Positions 53,445 to 60,361 of a DNA stretch of 64,000 nucleotides are shown piece by piece; position 1 is the first letter of the stretch, and every line of letters starts with the position of its first letter. The notes beneath the pieces were generated by a model. The model had not been told where the DNA came from, searched no databases, and was given only the letters and a program-made list of their open reading frames with translations. The stretch is taken from positions 2,232,001 to 2,296,000 of the forward strand of contig CP040678.1 in the NCBI GenBank assembly GCA_005954745.1. The letters are read 5' to 3'. The translations under genes were made by a program, and so were the position numbers. Origin of the DNA: Halostella pelagica. Its GTDB lineage: Archaea > Halobacteriota > Halobacteria > Halobacteriales > Natronoarchaeaceae.

Positions 53445-53801
53445 ATGGGCTCCGTTTCTCACGACGATGTCGAACCGGTGACCGAGCGCCGACACGACAA
53501 CTCCTGGTCGGCGAATCTAGAGAAGTCGGTTCACGCGGAGGAACGCGATATCGTCGTCACACAGGCGAAAGACGCCGTAGAACACACGTTACCGGGTAAC
53601 CACGTCAATCTCGTAACCCACGGGAACCATGGTCATCCAGAGAAGTACCTGTACGACGAACTCCGTGCGGCGTTCGACGGCGTCGACTTGGAGTACGTCG
53701 AGCAGTGCGGATGCGGCGGTCACGTCACCCGCGTTCACGTCAGTTCGGACGCGTCGACGAACGCGGCGGAGAGAGACGAGGAAGAGACGATGGAGGATTG
53801 A
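53445..53801 (+). CDS. CGCGG-type small protein paired with radical SAM enzyme
   Basis: 118 residues. The mid-part has HGNHGHPEKYLYDELR and the C-terminal QCGCGGHVTRVHV motif, after which the tail is acidic (AAERDEEETMED). Such proteins have been catalogued as candidate radical-SAM-modified peptides. The gene ends two bases before the GTG of the AhbD-like enzyme, so they are co-transcribed. It could be a substrate, a carrier or a partner of that enzyme. The two Cys and several His could also bind metal or heme. Confidence 0.75.
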   Translation: MGSVSHDDVEPVTERRHDNSWSANLEKSVHAEERDIVVTQAKDAVEHTLPGNHVNLVTHGNHGHPEKYLYDELRAAFDGVDLEYVEQCGCGGHVTRVHVSSDASTNAAERDEEETMED

Positions 53802-53803
53802 CC

Positions 53804-54913
53804 GTGCGTCCGAGCGCCGTCGACCTCGACGAACGGCCGTTCGTCCTGGTGTGGGAAGTGACCCAGGCCTGCGAACTCGCCTGCGAACACTGCCGGGCGG
53901 ACGCCCAGGAGCGACGCCACCCCGACGAACTCACGACCGCGGAGGGGAAAGCGCTGCTCGATGAGGCCCGCGAGTTCGGGGACGGTCAGCTCGTCGTCCT
54001 CTCTGGAGGCGATCCGCTGGCCCGCGACGATGTCGTCGACCTCGTGTCGTACGGCACTGAGCAGGGGCTACGAATGACGCTCACGCCGAGCGGGACGGGG
54101 TCACTGACACCGCCCGCCATCGAGGCGTTCGCCGACGCCGGCCTCCGGCGGATGGCGCTCAGCCTCGACGGCGGAGGCGCCGGGTCACACGACGCATTCC
54201 GCGGCGAATCGGGGAGTTTCGAGCAGACCGTTGCGGCCGCCGAGGCGGCCCGTGACGCGGGGCTACCGCTCCAGATCAACACGACAGTCTGCGCGGAGAC
54301 GGTCGACGAACTGCCGGCGATCCGGGATCTCGTCGCCGACCTCGGTGCCGTGCTCTGGTCCGTGTTTTTCCTCGTACCGGTCGGTCGCGGTCGGGTGCTC
54401 GACCCGGTGTCGCCCGAGAAAGCGGAACGAGTGATGGAGTGGCTCCACGAGGTGAGCGACGCGGCACCGTTCGGCGTGAAAACGACGGAGGCTCCGCACT
54501 ATCGCCGGGTCGGCCTCGAACGAGCGGACGGCGACGGCACCGCGGCACCCGACCGGGACGCCATCGGCCGCAGGGCGGGGATCCGCGCCGGAAACGGCTT
54601 CGCGTTCGTCAGCCACGTCGGCGAGGTGTACCCGTCCGGGTTTCTTCCGGCGGCAGCGGGAGACGTTCGCGAAGACAGCCTCGTCAACGTGTACCGACAC
54701 GACGAACTGTTCCAGTCGCTCCGGAACCCTGACGCGCTGGGCGGGAAGTGCGGTTCGTGTCCGTTCCGTTCCGTCTGCGGCGGCAGTCGCTCGCGAGCGT
54801 ACGCCCACACCGGCGACCCGCTGGCGAGCGACCCGCTCTGTGCGTACGTGCCGGAGGAGTACGACGGACCGCTCCCGTGGGACTCACCGTCTGATGCCGT
54901 CTCTGCGGACTGA
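53804..54913 (+). CDS. Radical SAM/SPASM protein, AhbD-like
   Basis: 369 residues from a GTG. The radical SAM triad CELACEHC (Cys 23, 27, 30) follows FVLVWEVTQA, and LSGGDPL is the GGE-type SAM motif. A C-terminal cluster CGSCPFRSVCGG to SDPLC provides four ligands. The layout matches AhbD, the heme synthase of the siroheme-dependent pathway, and the related rSAM maturases. Two Cys common in AhbD relatives (TRGC and YPCGY-type) are replaced (RRAGIRAG, YPSGF). So either heme synthesis or peptide maturation is possible. Confidence 0.82.
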   Translation: MRPSAVDLDERPFVLVWEVTQACELACEHCRADAQERRHPDELTTAEGKALLDEAREFGDGQLVVLSGGDPLARDDVVDLVSYGTEQGLRMTLTPSGTGSLTPPAIEAFADAGLRRMALSLDGGGAGSHDAFRGESGSFEQTVAAAEAARDAGLPLQINTTVCAETVDELPAIRDLVADLGAVLWSVFFLVPVGRGRVLDPVSPEKAERVMEWLHEVSDAAPFGVKTTEAPHYRRVGLERADGDGTAAPDRDAIGRRAGIRAGNGFAFVSHVGEVYPSGFLPAAAGDVREDSLVNVYRHDELFQSLRNPDALGGKCGSCPFRSVCGGSRSRAYAHTGDPLASDPLCAYVPEEYDGPLPWDSPSDAVSAD

Positions 54914-54915
54914 CC

Positions 54916-55209
54916 ATGTCGGACGACGAACGGAGTGTCGTCGTCGACCCCGACGCCGCGGCCGACCGGATCCGGCGTCGCGCCGAGTCGGTTCGGCGGG
55001 CGGAACTGGACGACGCACTCGGCAAGCTAGAGACAACGGACGGACTCACGCCCGGACAGCGACGGGCGGTTCGACGAATGAGCGAACGGATCACGGAGAC
55101 GCTGATCGCGTCGCCGATGTCGTCGCTCCGCACCGCCGACGACGCCGAGACGGTCGCTGTTGCGGTCGAACTGTTCGGCGGCGACGACGGCCGAGCGGAC
55201 CAATCCTGA
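54916..55209 (+). CDS. HemA C-terminal-like small protein
   Basis: 97 residues, helical: RIRRRAESVRRAELDDALGKLE, then LTPGQRRAVRRMSERITETL, then SPMSSLRTADDAETVAVAVELFGG. The last two helices resemble the dimerisation domain of glutamyl-tRNA reductase (aleaLs..lv.KLLH.P...LR). The catalytic and NADPH domains are absent. It follows the AhbD-like gene by two bases, which supports a link with tetrapyrrole synthesis, perhaps as a regulator of HemA. Confidence 0.65.
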   Translation: MSDDERSVVVDPDAAADRIRRRAESVRRAELDDALGKLETTDGLTPGQRRAVRRMSERITETLIASPMSSLRTADDAETVAVAVELFGGDDGRADQS

Positions 55210-55272
55210 GGTCGCCGGATGACGCTTATAAACCTTTCCCCGGTTCCCACTGGGCAGGGATGTCGCCACTGT

Positions 55273-55280
55273 CTTAAATA
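55273..55280 (+). promoter_or_regulatory. TATA box of halocyanin gene
   Basis: CTTAAATA lies 31 bases before the ATG. Typical spacing puts transcription near 55304, giving a leader of about seven bases. Confidence 0.5.
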
Positions 55281-55310
55281 CGTGAGGTGCTTCGATTCGA
55301 GTGAAGAGAA

Positions 55311-55820
55311 ATGACCGACAGAGACTCACTCGACAGGCGGCGCTTCCTCGCCGCGACAGGAGCCGGTGCCGCAGTACTGATCGCTGGTTGCTCGTCGGAC
55401 AGTGACGGTTCCGACGACAACGAGGACAACGGAGACAACGGAGATAGCGACGGTAACAACGACGGTAGCGGCGACGCCCCGGCCGCGGTTGACGACTTCC
55501 TCGGAGACGCCAACAACTACGACGGCGTCGTCGACGAAACGGGGTCGGACGAGGTGACAGTCTCCGTCGGCGACGGGGGAAGCAACGCGTTCGCCCCTGC
55601 CGCGGTCCGTATCTCGACCGGGACGACCGTGACCTGGAAGTGGGACAGCGACACCCACAACGTGTCCGCCAAGGACGCCCCGACGGACTGGAGCGGCCAC
55701 GAAAGCATCGAGAACACCGACTTCACGTACGAACACACGTTCGACGAGGCCGGAGAGTACATGTACGTCTGTACGCCCCACGAACAGACGGGGATGAAAG
55801 GCGCTATCGTCGTGGAGTGA
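55311..55820 (+). CDS. Halocyanin-type blue copper protein
   Basis: 169 residues. Tat signal (DRRRFLAATGAGAAVL) with lipobox IAGC, an Asp/Gly/Asn-rich linker, then a plastocyanin fold. Copper ligands: His in SDTHNVSA, Cys and His in MYVCTPHEQ, and Met in GMKGAIVVE. It is a lipid-anchored electron carrier on the outside of the membrane, a likely donor to a terminal oxidase or nitrite or nitrate reduction chain. Confidence 0.94.
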   Translation: MTDRDSLDRRRFLAATGAGAAVLIAGCSSDSDGSDDNEDNGDNGDSDGNNDGSGDAPAAVDDFLGDANNYDGVVDETGSDEVTVSVGDGGSNAFAPAAVRISTGTTVTWKWDSDTHNVSAKDAPTDWSGHESIENTDFTYEHTFDEAGEYMYVCTPHEQTGMKGAIVVE

Positions 55821-55879
55821 CTGCGGGAATCCCGCGTCGAACTCCGGTCGTCGCCGGTTCGTCGGCGGTCGCGACACCA

Positions 55880-55950
55880 GCGCTCGAACGCGGTCACACG
55901 CCCGACCACGCGATTGCGTGCGCTCGGATGTAATCCGGTTGTACGCTCCC
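55880..55950. repeat. Decayed family B palindromic element
   Basis: TCACACGCCCGACCACGCG, TTGCGTGCGCTCGGATGTA and a following GGTTGTA line up with TCACACGCTCGATCGCACG, CTGCGTGCGATCGGATGTG and AGTTGCA in the intact copy at 43068. The outer arms are eroded. It fills most of the 332-base gap between halocyanin and the AhbC-like gene. Nothing else was found in that gap. Confidence 0.55.
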
Positions 55951-56152
55951 GTTTTCTGTTATCCCGTCGCGCGGTTGCCGGGCCGTGCGGTTTTCCGATA
56001 CTGCCGGACGGAGTCCGCGTAGGATTTCGGCACTCCGGAGAGTCTAATATCGTCACGAAGATCCGCCCGAGACTGTGTCAGTCCCGGGTCACGTCCTGTA
56101 CGCCCGCCAGCGTCAGGCTCCGGCCGCGCCTGCCGGCCCGTTCGGGCCGGAC

Positions 56153-57349
56153 TCAAACGGAAACGTCGTCGCTTTCGACTTCCTCGTTCGTCAGATAACA
56201 CTGCGGGTCCGGCCCGAACGGGTGGTCGTGGACGCCGAGCGCGCGCAGTCGCGACGCGCCGCGGCAGACGTCCAGATATCGGCAGTCGGCGCACTTCCCG
56301 GTCAAATGGCTCTCCCGCTCGCGCAGCGCCGCGAGCAGGGGGTTGCTGTCGTCGTCCCAGATGGCGCTGAACGGGCGGTCGCGGACGTTACCCAGCGAGT
56401 ACCCCTGCCAGAACTGGGTGAGGTGGACGTTGCCCTGATAGTCCACGTCGGCGACGCGCTCGCCAGCCGGATCGCCGCCGTTCCGTCGGAGGTACTCGCG
56501 GACGCGGGCGGCGGTGTCGTCGCCGAGTTCGGCGCGTGCGTACTCGACGAGATAGGCGGCGTCGCAGTAGTTGCCCACCAGCAGCGTCTCTATTTCCTCG
56601 CCGCGCTCGTGGTACTCCCGAGTCATATCGCAAACGCGCCGAACGGCACGGCGCTTCTCCGCGGGCGCGAGGTCGGCGTCACGGATCGCCGCGCCCCGAC
56701 CGCCGTAGTCGAGGTGATAGAAGCAAAAGCGGTCGAGCCCCACGTCGTAGAGGAGATCGACCACGTCCTCCAGGTCCGGCGCGGTGCGCTCGGTGATGGT
56801 GTAGCGCAGCCCGGTTTTCAGGCCGGCGTCGAGACAGGCCTCGATACCGCGGACTGCGGCGTCGAACGCGCCCTCTTGCCCGCGGAAGGCGTCGTTGCGC
56901 TCGCGGAGGCCGTCGACGGAGACGCCGGCGTACGCCAGACCGGCGTCGCGGAGTTCGGCGGCTTTCTCGGGAGTGATGAGGGTGCCGTTGGTCGAGAGGA
57001 CGGGCCGGATTCCGAGGTCGGCGGCGTACGCGACTAACTCGACCAGGTCCTCTCGTACGAGGGGTTCGCCGCCGGAGAAGAGGACGACCGGAACGCCGTA
57101 GTCGGCGAGGTCGTCTAACAGGCGCTTCCCCTCGTCCGTCGAGAGTTCACCGGGGGCGCGCTCCTCAGTCGCCGCGGCGTAGCAGTGCTCGCAGTAGAGG
57201 TTACACTGCTTCGTCAGGTTCCAGACGACGACTGGCTTTTGCTGCTTTCGCTCGCGGATCTGGTCGGCATCGGAGTCGGCGGCCGCGTCGTAGCGCAGGC
57301 CGTCGCCCTCGGCGTCGAGGTCACAGAGGAGTTTGCTCACGGAGATCAT
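56153..57349 (-). CDS. Radical SAM/SPASM protein, AhbC/NirJ-like
   Basis: 398 residues. The radical SAM triad CNLYCEHC (Cys 49, 53, 56) follows PVVVWNLTKQ. FSGGEPLVRED, STNGTLI and the end GNVHLTQFWQGYSLGNVRDRPFSAIW, GKCADCRYLDVCRG and DPQCYLTNEE match AhbC and NirJ enzymes almost feature for feature. Those enzymes remove acetate side chains from didecarboxysiroheme in alternative heme (or heme d1) synthesis. The start overlaps the preceding small gene (ATGA). Confidence 0.85.
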   Translation of the reverse strand: MISVSKLLCDLDAEGDGLRYDAAADSDADQIRERKQQKPVVVWNLTKQCNLYCEHCYAAATEERAPGELSTDEGKRLLDDLADYGVPVVLFSGGEPLVREDLVELVAYAADLGIRPVLSTNGTLITPEKAAELRDAGLAYAGVSVDGLRERNDAFRGQEGAFDAAVRGIEACLDAGLKTGLRYTITERTAPDLEDVVDLLYDVGLDRFCFYHLDYGGRGAAIRDADLAPAEKRRAVRRVCDMTREYHERGEEIETLLVGNYCDAAYLVEYARAELGDDTAARVREYLRRNGGDPAGERVADVDYQGNVHLTQFWQGYSLGNVRDRPFSAIWDDDSNPLLAALRERESHLTGKCADCRYLDVCRGASRLRALGVHDHPFGPDPQCYLTNEEVESDDVSV

Positions 57350-57645
57350 AGTTCGTGTGTCCGGCCCTCCTCGCCGTTCGGATGCGGGGCAGGTTTCGCG
57401 TCGTCGTCGAGGTCGTGCGTGGAGAACCGGTGTGTCTCCTCGGCGGGGCAGATCCACACGTCCTCGGCGAACCAGGCGAACAGCCGCGTCGCCTGTTCGT
57501 GAGCCACCTCGGGCGAGGGGGCGCTAACGCTGCCGACGTGTCGCATGGGATCAGTATCGTCCTTGCGGACGAACACCTCCCACTCGCGCTGGTCGCCGCC
57601 GCGCGGGGAGTCACCGACGTTCGACCGACGTGTTTTCTCGACCAT
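57346..57645 (-). CDS. Htur_1727-type small protein paired with radical SAM enzyme
   Basis: 99 residues: a polar N-terminus, then REWEVFVRKDDTDPMRHVGSVSAPSPEVAHEQA and LFAWFAEDVWICPAEETHRFSTHDL. The domain resembles small PaaB-like or rSAM-partner proteins catalogued as candidate RiPP precursors. It is 4-base coupled to the AhbC-like gene. It may be a peptide substrate or a subunit of the enzyme. The start at 57645 is the second ATG of the frame and gives the family length. Confidence 0.75.
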   Translation of the reverse strand: MVEKTRRSNVGDSPRGGDQREWEVFVRKDDTDPMRHVGSVSAPSPEVAHEQATRLFAWFAEDVWICPAEETHRFSTHDLDDDAKPAPHPNGEEGRTHEL

Positions 57646-57709
57646 GTGCTGTCGTTCGCCGAAGCGCACAAAACACCTCTCGGGCGTTCCCGGGCGGTGA
57701 GAACGCGGT

Positions 57710-57722
57710 CAAACGTGTTCGG
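57710..57722 (-). promoter_or_regulatory. Imperfect operator CAAACGTGTTCGG
   Basis: One half-site (TTCGG) is intact, the other has two changes. It lies 64 bases before the start of the small protein coupled to the AhbC-like gene, in the 90-base gap after the cupin gene. Confidence 0.4.
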
Positions 57723-57735
57723 GGTAGCATCGCCT

Positions 57736-58107
57736 TCACCGCGGGTCGAACTCGCCCCGGCGAAGGCCCTCGCGGACGAGTTGGTGGTCGGCGTCGCTCG
57801 GCGGCGGCGCGGTCACGAGCGTCGCTTCCAGCCGTTCGCCCTCGGCCCGGACGCCGCGAGCCTCGCCTGCGGGGACGGCGACCACGTCGCCCTCGCTCAC
57901 GTCGTGTTCGCGTTCGCCGTCTTTGATCGTCCCGCGTCCGGTGCGGACCGTGATGACGACGTCGCTGTCCGGCGCGTGGACGGGGATGAACTGCCCCGGT
58001 TCGAAGAAGCCGAGGACCGCTTTCGCGCGCTCGCTCCGAAATATCTCCCTCGCAGTGAACTGGTCCTCATCGTACGTCCGTTCGGCGTCGAAGTCGGTCG
58101 CGACCAT
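57736..58107 (-). CDS. Cupin-domain protein
   Basis: 123 residues, one cupin barrel. Motif 1 is GFFEPGQFIPVHAPDSDVVITVRTGRG, motif 2 is VSEGDVVAVPAGEARGVRAEGERLEATLV. One His is in place but the second His of motif 1 is missing, so metal binding may be weak. Start MVATDFDAERTY. Cupins of this size often stand near denitrification or NO-response genes. It is divergent from the ZIP gene and shares an operator with it. Confidence 0.85.
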   Translation of the reverse strand: MVATDFDAERTYDEDQFTAREIFRSERAKAVLGFFEPGQFIPVHAPDSDVVITVRTGRGTIKDGEREHDVSEGDVVAVPAGEARGVRAEGERLEATLVTAPPPSDADHQLVREGLRRGEFDPR

Positions 58108-58144
58108 GATCGGAGCGTCGCCCGGCGGCCGATTGACGGTTCCC

Positions 58145-58158
58145 GCGAACACGTTCGG
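58145..58158. promoter_or_regulatory. Operator GCGAACACGTTCGG
   Basis: One mismatch to the CCGAA-N4-TTCGG consensus. It lies 37 bases before the cupin start and 76 before the ZIP start, in their shared promoter region, about 46 bases upstream of the ZIP TATA box. Confidence 0.55.
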
Positions 58159-58204
58159 CGGTCGCGGTTCGACGGGTACGAGACGAATCTGGTCGGGGGC
58201 GAAG

Positions 58205-58210
58205 TTATAT
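58205..58210 (+). promoter_or_regulatory. TATA box of ZIP gene
   Basis: TTATAT is centred about 26 bases before the ATG at 58234, so transcription should start on the start codon and the message should be leaderless. Confidence 0.6.
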
Positions 58211-58233
58211 CGCCGGGACACAGTACGAAAGAC

Positions 58234-59031
58234 ATGGATCTGCTGGCGAATCTGACACTCGTGTTCGTCGCCGGCCTCGTCACCGCTCTCGCGACCGGTC
58301 TCGGGGCGGTACCGTTTTTCCTGGTCGACGACGTGAGCGACCGCTGGAACGTCGCTCTCTGGGGGCTTGCGTCGGGAATCATGGTGTCGGCGTCGGTGTT
58401 CGGCCTGATCTTCGAGGGCCTCGCCGAGGGGACGATGAGAGACGTCGCTCCCGGACTCCTCGCCGGGGTCGTCCTCGTCGTGGCTGCCCACCGCGTCATC
58501 AGCGGGATGGAGGTCGACCCGCACGAGTACGAGGAGGCCGACTTCAGGAAACTCGTGTTGATACTCGGCGTACTCACGGTCCATAGCTTCCCGGAAGGCG
58601 TCGCCGTCGGCGTCTCCTTTGCGGATCTGAACGTCGGGCAGGGGCCGGCCGTGCTCGGGTTCACCGTCCCGGTTCTCGCTATCTTCATGACCGTTGCTAT
58701 CTCCATCCATAACGTCCCCGAGGGCGTCGCTGTCTCTATCCCGCTTCGCGGCCTCGGCGTGAGCGAGTGGAAGATGGTCTGGTGGGCCGTCTTCTCGAGT
58801 CTCCCCCAACCGATCGGCGCGGTGTTAGCCTTCGCGTTCGTCCGGGTCGCGCGGGAGTTTCTCCCGTTCGGATTCGGCTTCGCCGCCGGAGCGATGATCT
58901 ATCTCGTCGTCACCGAGTTCATTCCGGAGGCGCTTTCTATCGGGGCGTCGCTCCCCGACGGAGGCCGACCGGAGTTGATCGGCGGTCTGTTAGCAGGGGT
59001 CACTCTCATGCTACCGCTCGCGTTCGTGTAG
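58234..59031 (+). CDS. ZIP family metal transporter
   Basis: 265 residues with eight helices. The metal-binding pair is plain: VHSFPEGVAVGVSF in helix 4 and SIHNVPEGVAVSIPL in helix 5, each with His and Glu. A His/Glu-bearing loop (MEVDPHEYEEADF) lies between helices 3 and 4. It likely imports zinc or iron. Its place in the respiratory cluster and its operator suggest supply of iron for heme and Fe-S enzymes. Confidence 0.92.
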   Translation: MDLLANLTLVFVAGLVTALATGLGAVPFFLVDDVSDRWNVALWGLASGIMVSASVFGLIFEGLAEGTMRDVAPGLLAGVVLVVAAHRVISGMEVDPHEYEEADFRKLVLILGVLTVHSFPEGVAVGVSFADLNVGQGPAVLGFTVPVLAIFMTVAISIHNVPEGVAVSIPLRGLGVSEWKMVWWAVFSSLPQPIGAVLAFAFVRVAREFLPFGFGFAAGAMIYLVVTEFIPEALSIGASLPDGGRPELIGGLLAGVTLMLPLAFV

Positions 59032-59123
59032 CCGTCGACACGAAAGCGCTACCTACGGTCCGTCTCACCCGCTGAGCTACCGGTCTCTCAGCGGTCTGTC
59101 ACAGGAGAAAAAACGACGCGGCG

Positions 59124-59654
59124 TCAGCCGAGCAGGTGTCGTAGTTTCGGGTACCGCTCGACCAGGTCCAGGTCTTCGAGGCGGGCGTCGAGGCCCGCGA
59201 TACGGCCCGCGCCGAACGCCCCGAGACCGAACAGGAGCAGGGCGTACACGACGTGGTCGTCGATCACGATTCCGTTCTCCAGCGGCAGGCTGGCCGCCCA
59301 GTAGAACGCCATCATCACCGCGCCCCAGAACGCCGCGAAACGGACGAACCCGCCGACGAGCAACGCCGCGCCGATGAGCGTCAGCCCCCAGGCGTTGAGG
59401 GGGTCGATCAGCCAGAGCCAATCGGCCGCCAGCGTCGCCCAGAGCCCGCCGAAGGGGTTGCCCTCCGGCACGGCGTGAACGAGAAAGCCCTCGGCGGTCC
59501 ACGCGGGGTCGAGGAGTTTGTCGACGCCCGCGTAGAAGAACGTCCAGCCCATCACCAACCGCAGGGTGAGCAGGGCGTACCCCACAGTGTTGCCCGAGTA
59601 TTCTACGTCACGCTCCCGACCGAACAGGTCGGCTTCGAACCGGTTAGTTGCCAT
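59124..59654 (-). CDS. DoxX/DoxD-like membrane protein
   Basis: 176 residues with four helices. The pattern LLTLRLVMGWTFFYAGVDKLLDP is the DoxX start, and NAWGLTLIGAALLVGGFVRFAAFWGAVMMAFYWAASLP follows. Members include quinone-oxidising subunits and membrane stress proteins. The operator-like half-site 20 bases upstream suggests it is part of the respiratory regulon. Confidence 0.85.
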   Translation of the reverse strand: MATNRFEADLFGRERDVEYSGNTVGYALLTLRLVMGWTFFYAGVDKLLDPAWTAEGFLVHAVPEGNPFGGLWATLAADWLWLIDPLNAWGLTLIGAALLVGGFVRFAAFWGAVMMAFYWAASLPLENGIVIDDHVVYALLLFGLGAFGAGRIAGLDARLEDLDLVERYPKLRHLLG

Positions 59655-59673
59655 CGGTGGTCACCTCTACATG

Positions 59674-59687
59674 TGAAACACGTTCGG
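59674..59687 (-). promoter_or_regulatory. Half-site TGAAACACGTTCGG
   Basis: The CACGTTCGG half is intact, the other half has three changes. It lies 20 bases before the DoxX start codon. Confidence 0.35.
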
Positions 59688-59783
59688 GGACGCACCTAAA
59701 TCGGCCAGCAGGTTCTCATCGCGTGGGAACACGCGGAGGGAGTAATGAGCCGCGGCTACCAATCATCGAATACGCTCCTAATC

Positions 59784-60104
59784 ATGGGCACTACACGGTT
59801 CCTCTCGGCGATACGCCGCCAGCTTCCCAGTCCCGTCGAGGCCCGGTCACGCGCGCTTGTCATACTGTCGGCTGTACCTTCGTAAAGATACTCGGACCCC
59901 GAGGGTCCGATATTCTTCAAGGGATTACAGCTGACAGTATCAAGACCCTGCTGTACCGCGGACTCATGGTGGCAATCACGGTCACAATCGCGTTCGTCGT
60001 CACGGGAAACACCGGTGACGCCCATCCAGATCGGCTTCGTAACGAACCTCGTGAAGACCGGGACGTACGACGGCTACGAGCGACTGTGGGCACGTGTCTC
60101 CTGA
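59784..60104 (+). pseudogene. DUF2061 membrane protein, interrupted by palindromic element and frameshifted
   Basis: The frame opens at ATG 59784 (MGTTRFLSAIRRQL, then RSRALV). A 79-base palindromic element follows at 59862-59940. After it the same gene resumes as KTLLYRGLMVAITVTIAFVV with TGNTGDA. A one-base frame change near 60022 then gives PIQIGFVTNLVKTGTYDGY-ERLWARVS and a stop. Removing the element and one duplicated C restores ALVKTLL in frame. The pattern (KT..YR, helix, TG, G.V.N..KT..Y..ERLW) is DUF2061. Confidence 0.82.
59862..59940. repeat. Palindromic element inside DUF2061 gene, family A ends
   Basis: ATACTGTCGGCTGTA at the left and TACAGCTGACAGTAT at the right pair with one mismatch. 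The interior pairs further around CGGACCC / GGGTCCG with loop CGA. The ends match the family A copy at 46891, but the interior differs, so it is a separate subfamily. Insertion between two codons is clear from the flanks. Confidence 0.8.
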
Positions 60105-60243
60105 GGCGTCGCGGCGGACTGATAGAGCCGGTCGCACGGGGGTTCGGTGTTCGACAGAGCCGGTTGTTTCCGCGGATCGAGGGCGGTGAAATCCGCCACC
60201 GGATCACGGCAGACCCTGTGGCCATGCACGGAAGTCCCAGCGC

Positions 60244-60257
60244 CCGAACAGGTTCGC
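60244..60257 (+). promoter_or_regulatory. Operator CCGAACAGGTTCGC
   Basis: One mismatch in the last base of the right half-site. It lies 104 bases before the GTG of the NarG-type gene, with a TATA-like CTGAAAAC 15 bases after it. This is the only recognisable site in the 257-base gap. Confidence 0.5.
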
Positions 60258-60361
60258 CCCGGTTCTCGGGCTCTGAAAACCCGCTCGTCGTTTGAACAGG
60301 GGATAGGCCAGACGTGTGTCTGTATGCCAACCGAACGTACCGCCACCAGAGGTGATCCGCG

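Noticed and set aside
59648..60295. Apparent 215-residue gene on the plus strand
   Set aside because: It reads through the palindromic element and only part of it is in frame with the DUF2061 remnant; the start lies in the DoxX promoter.
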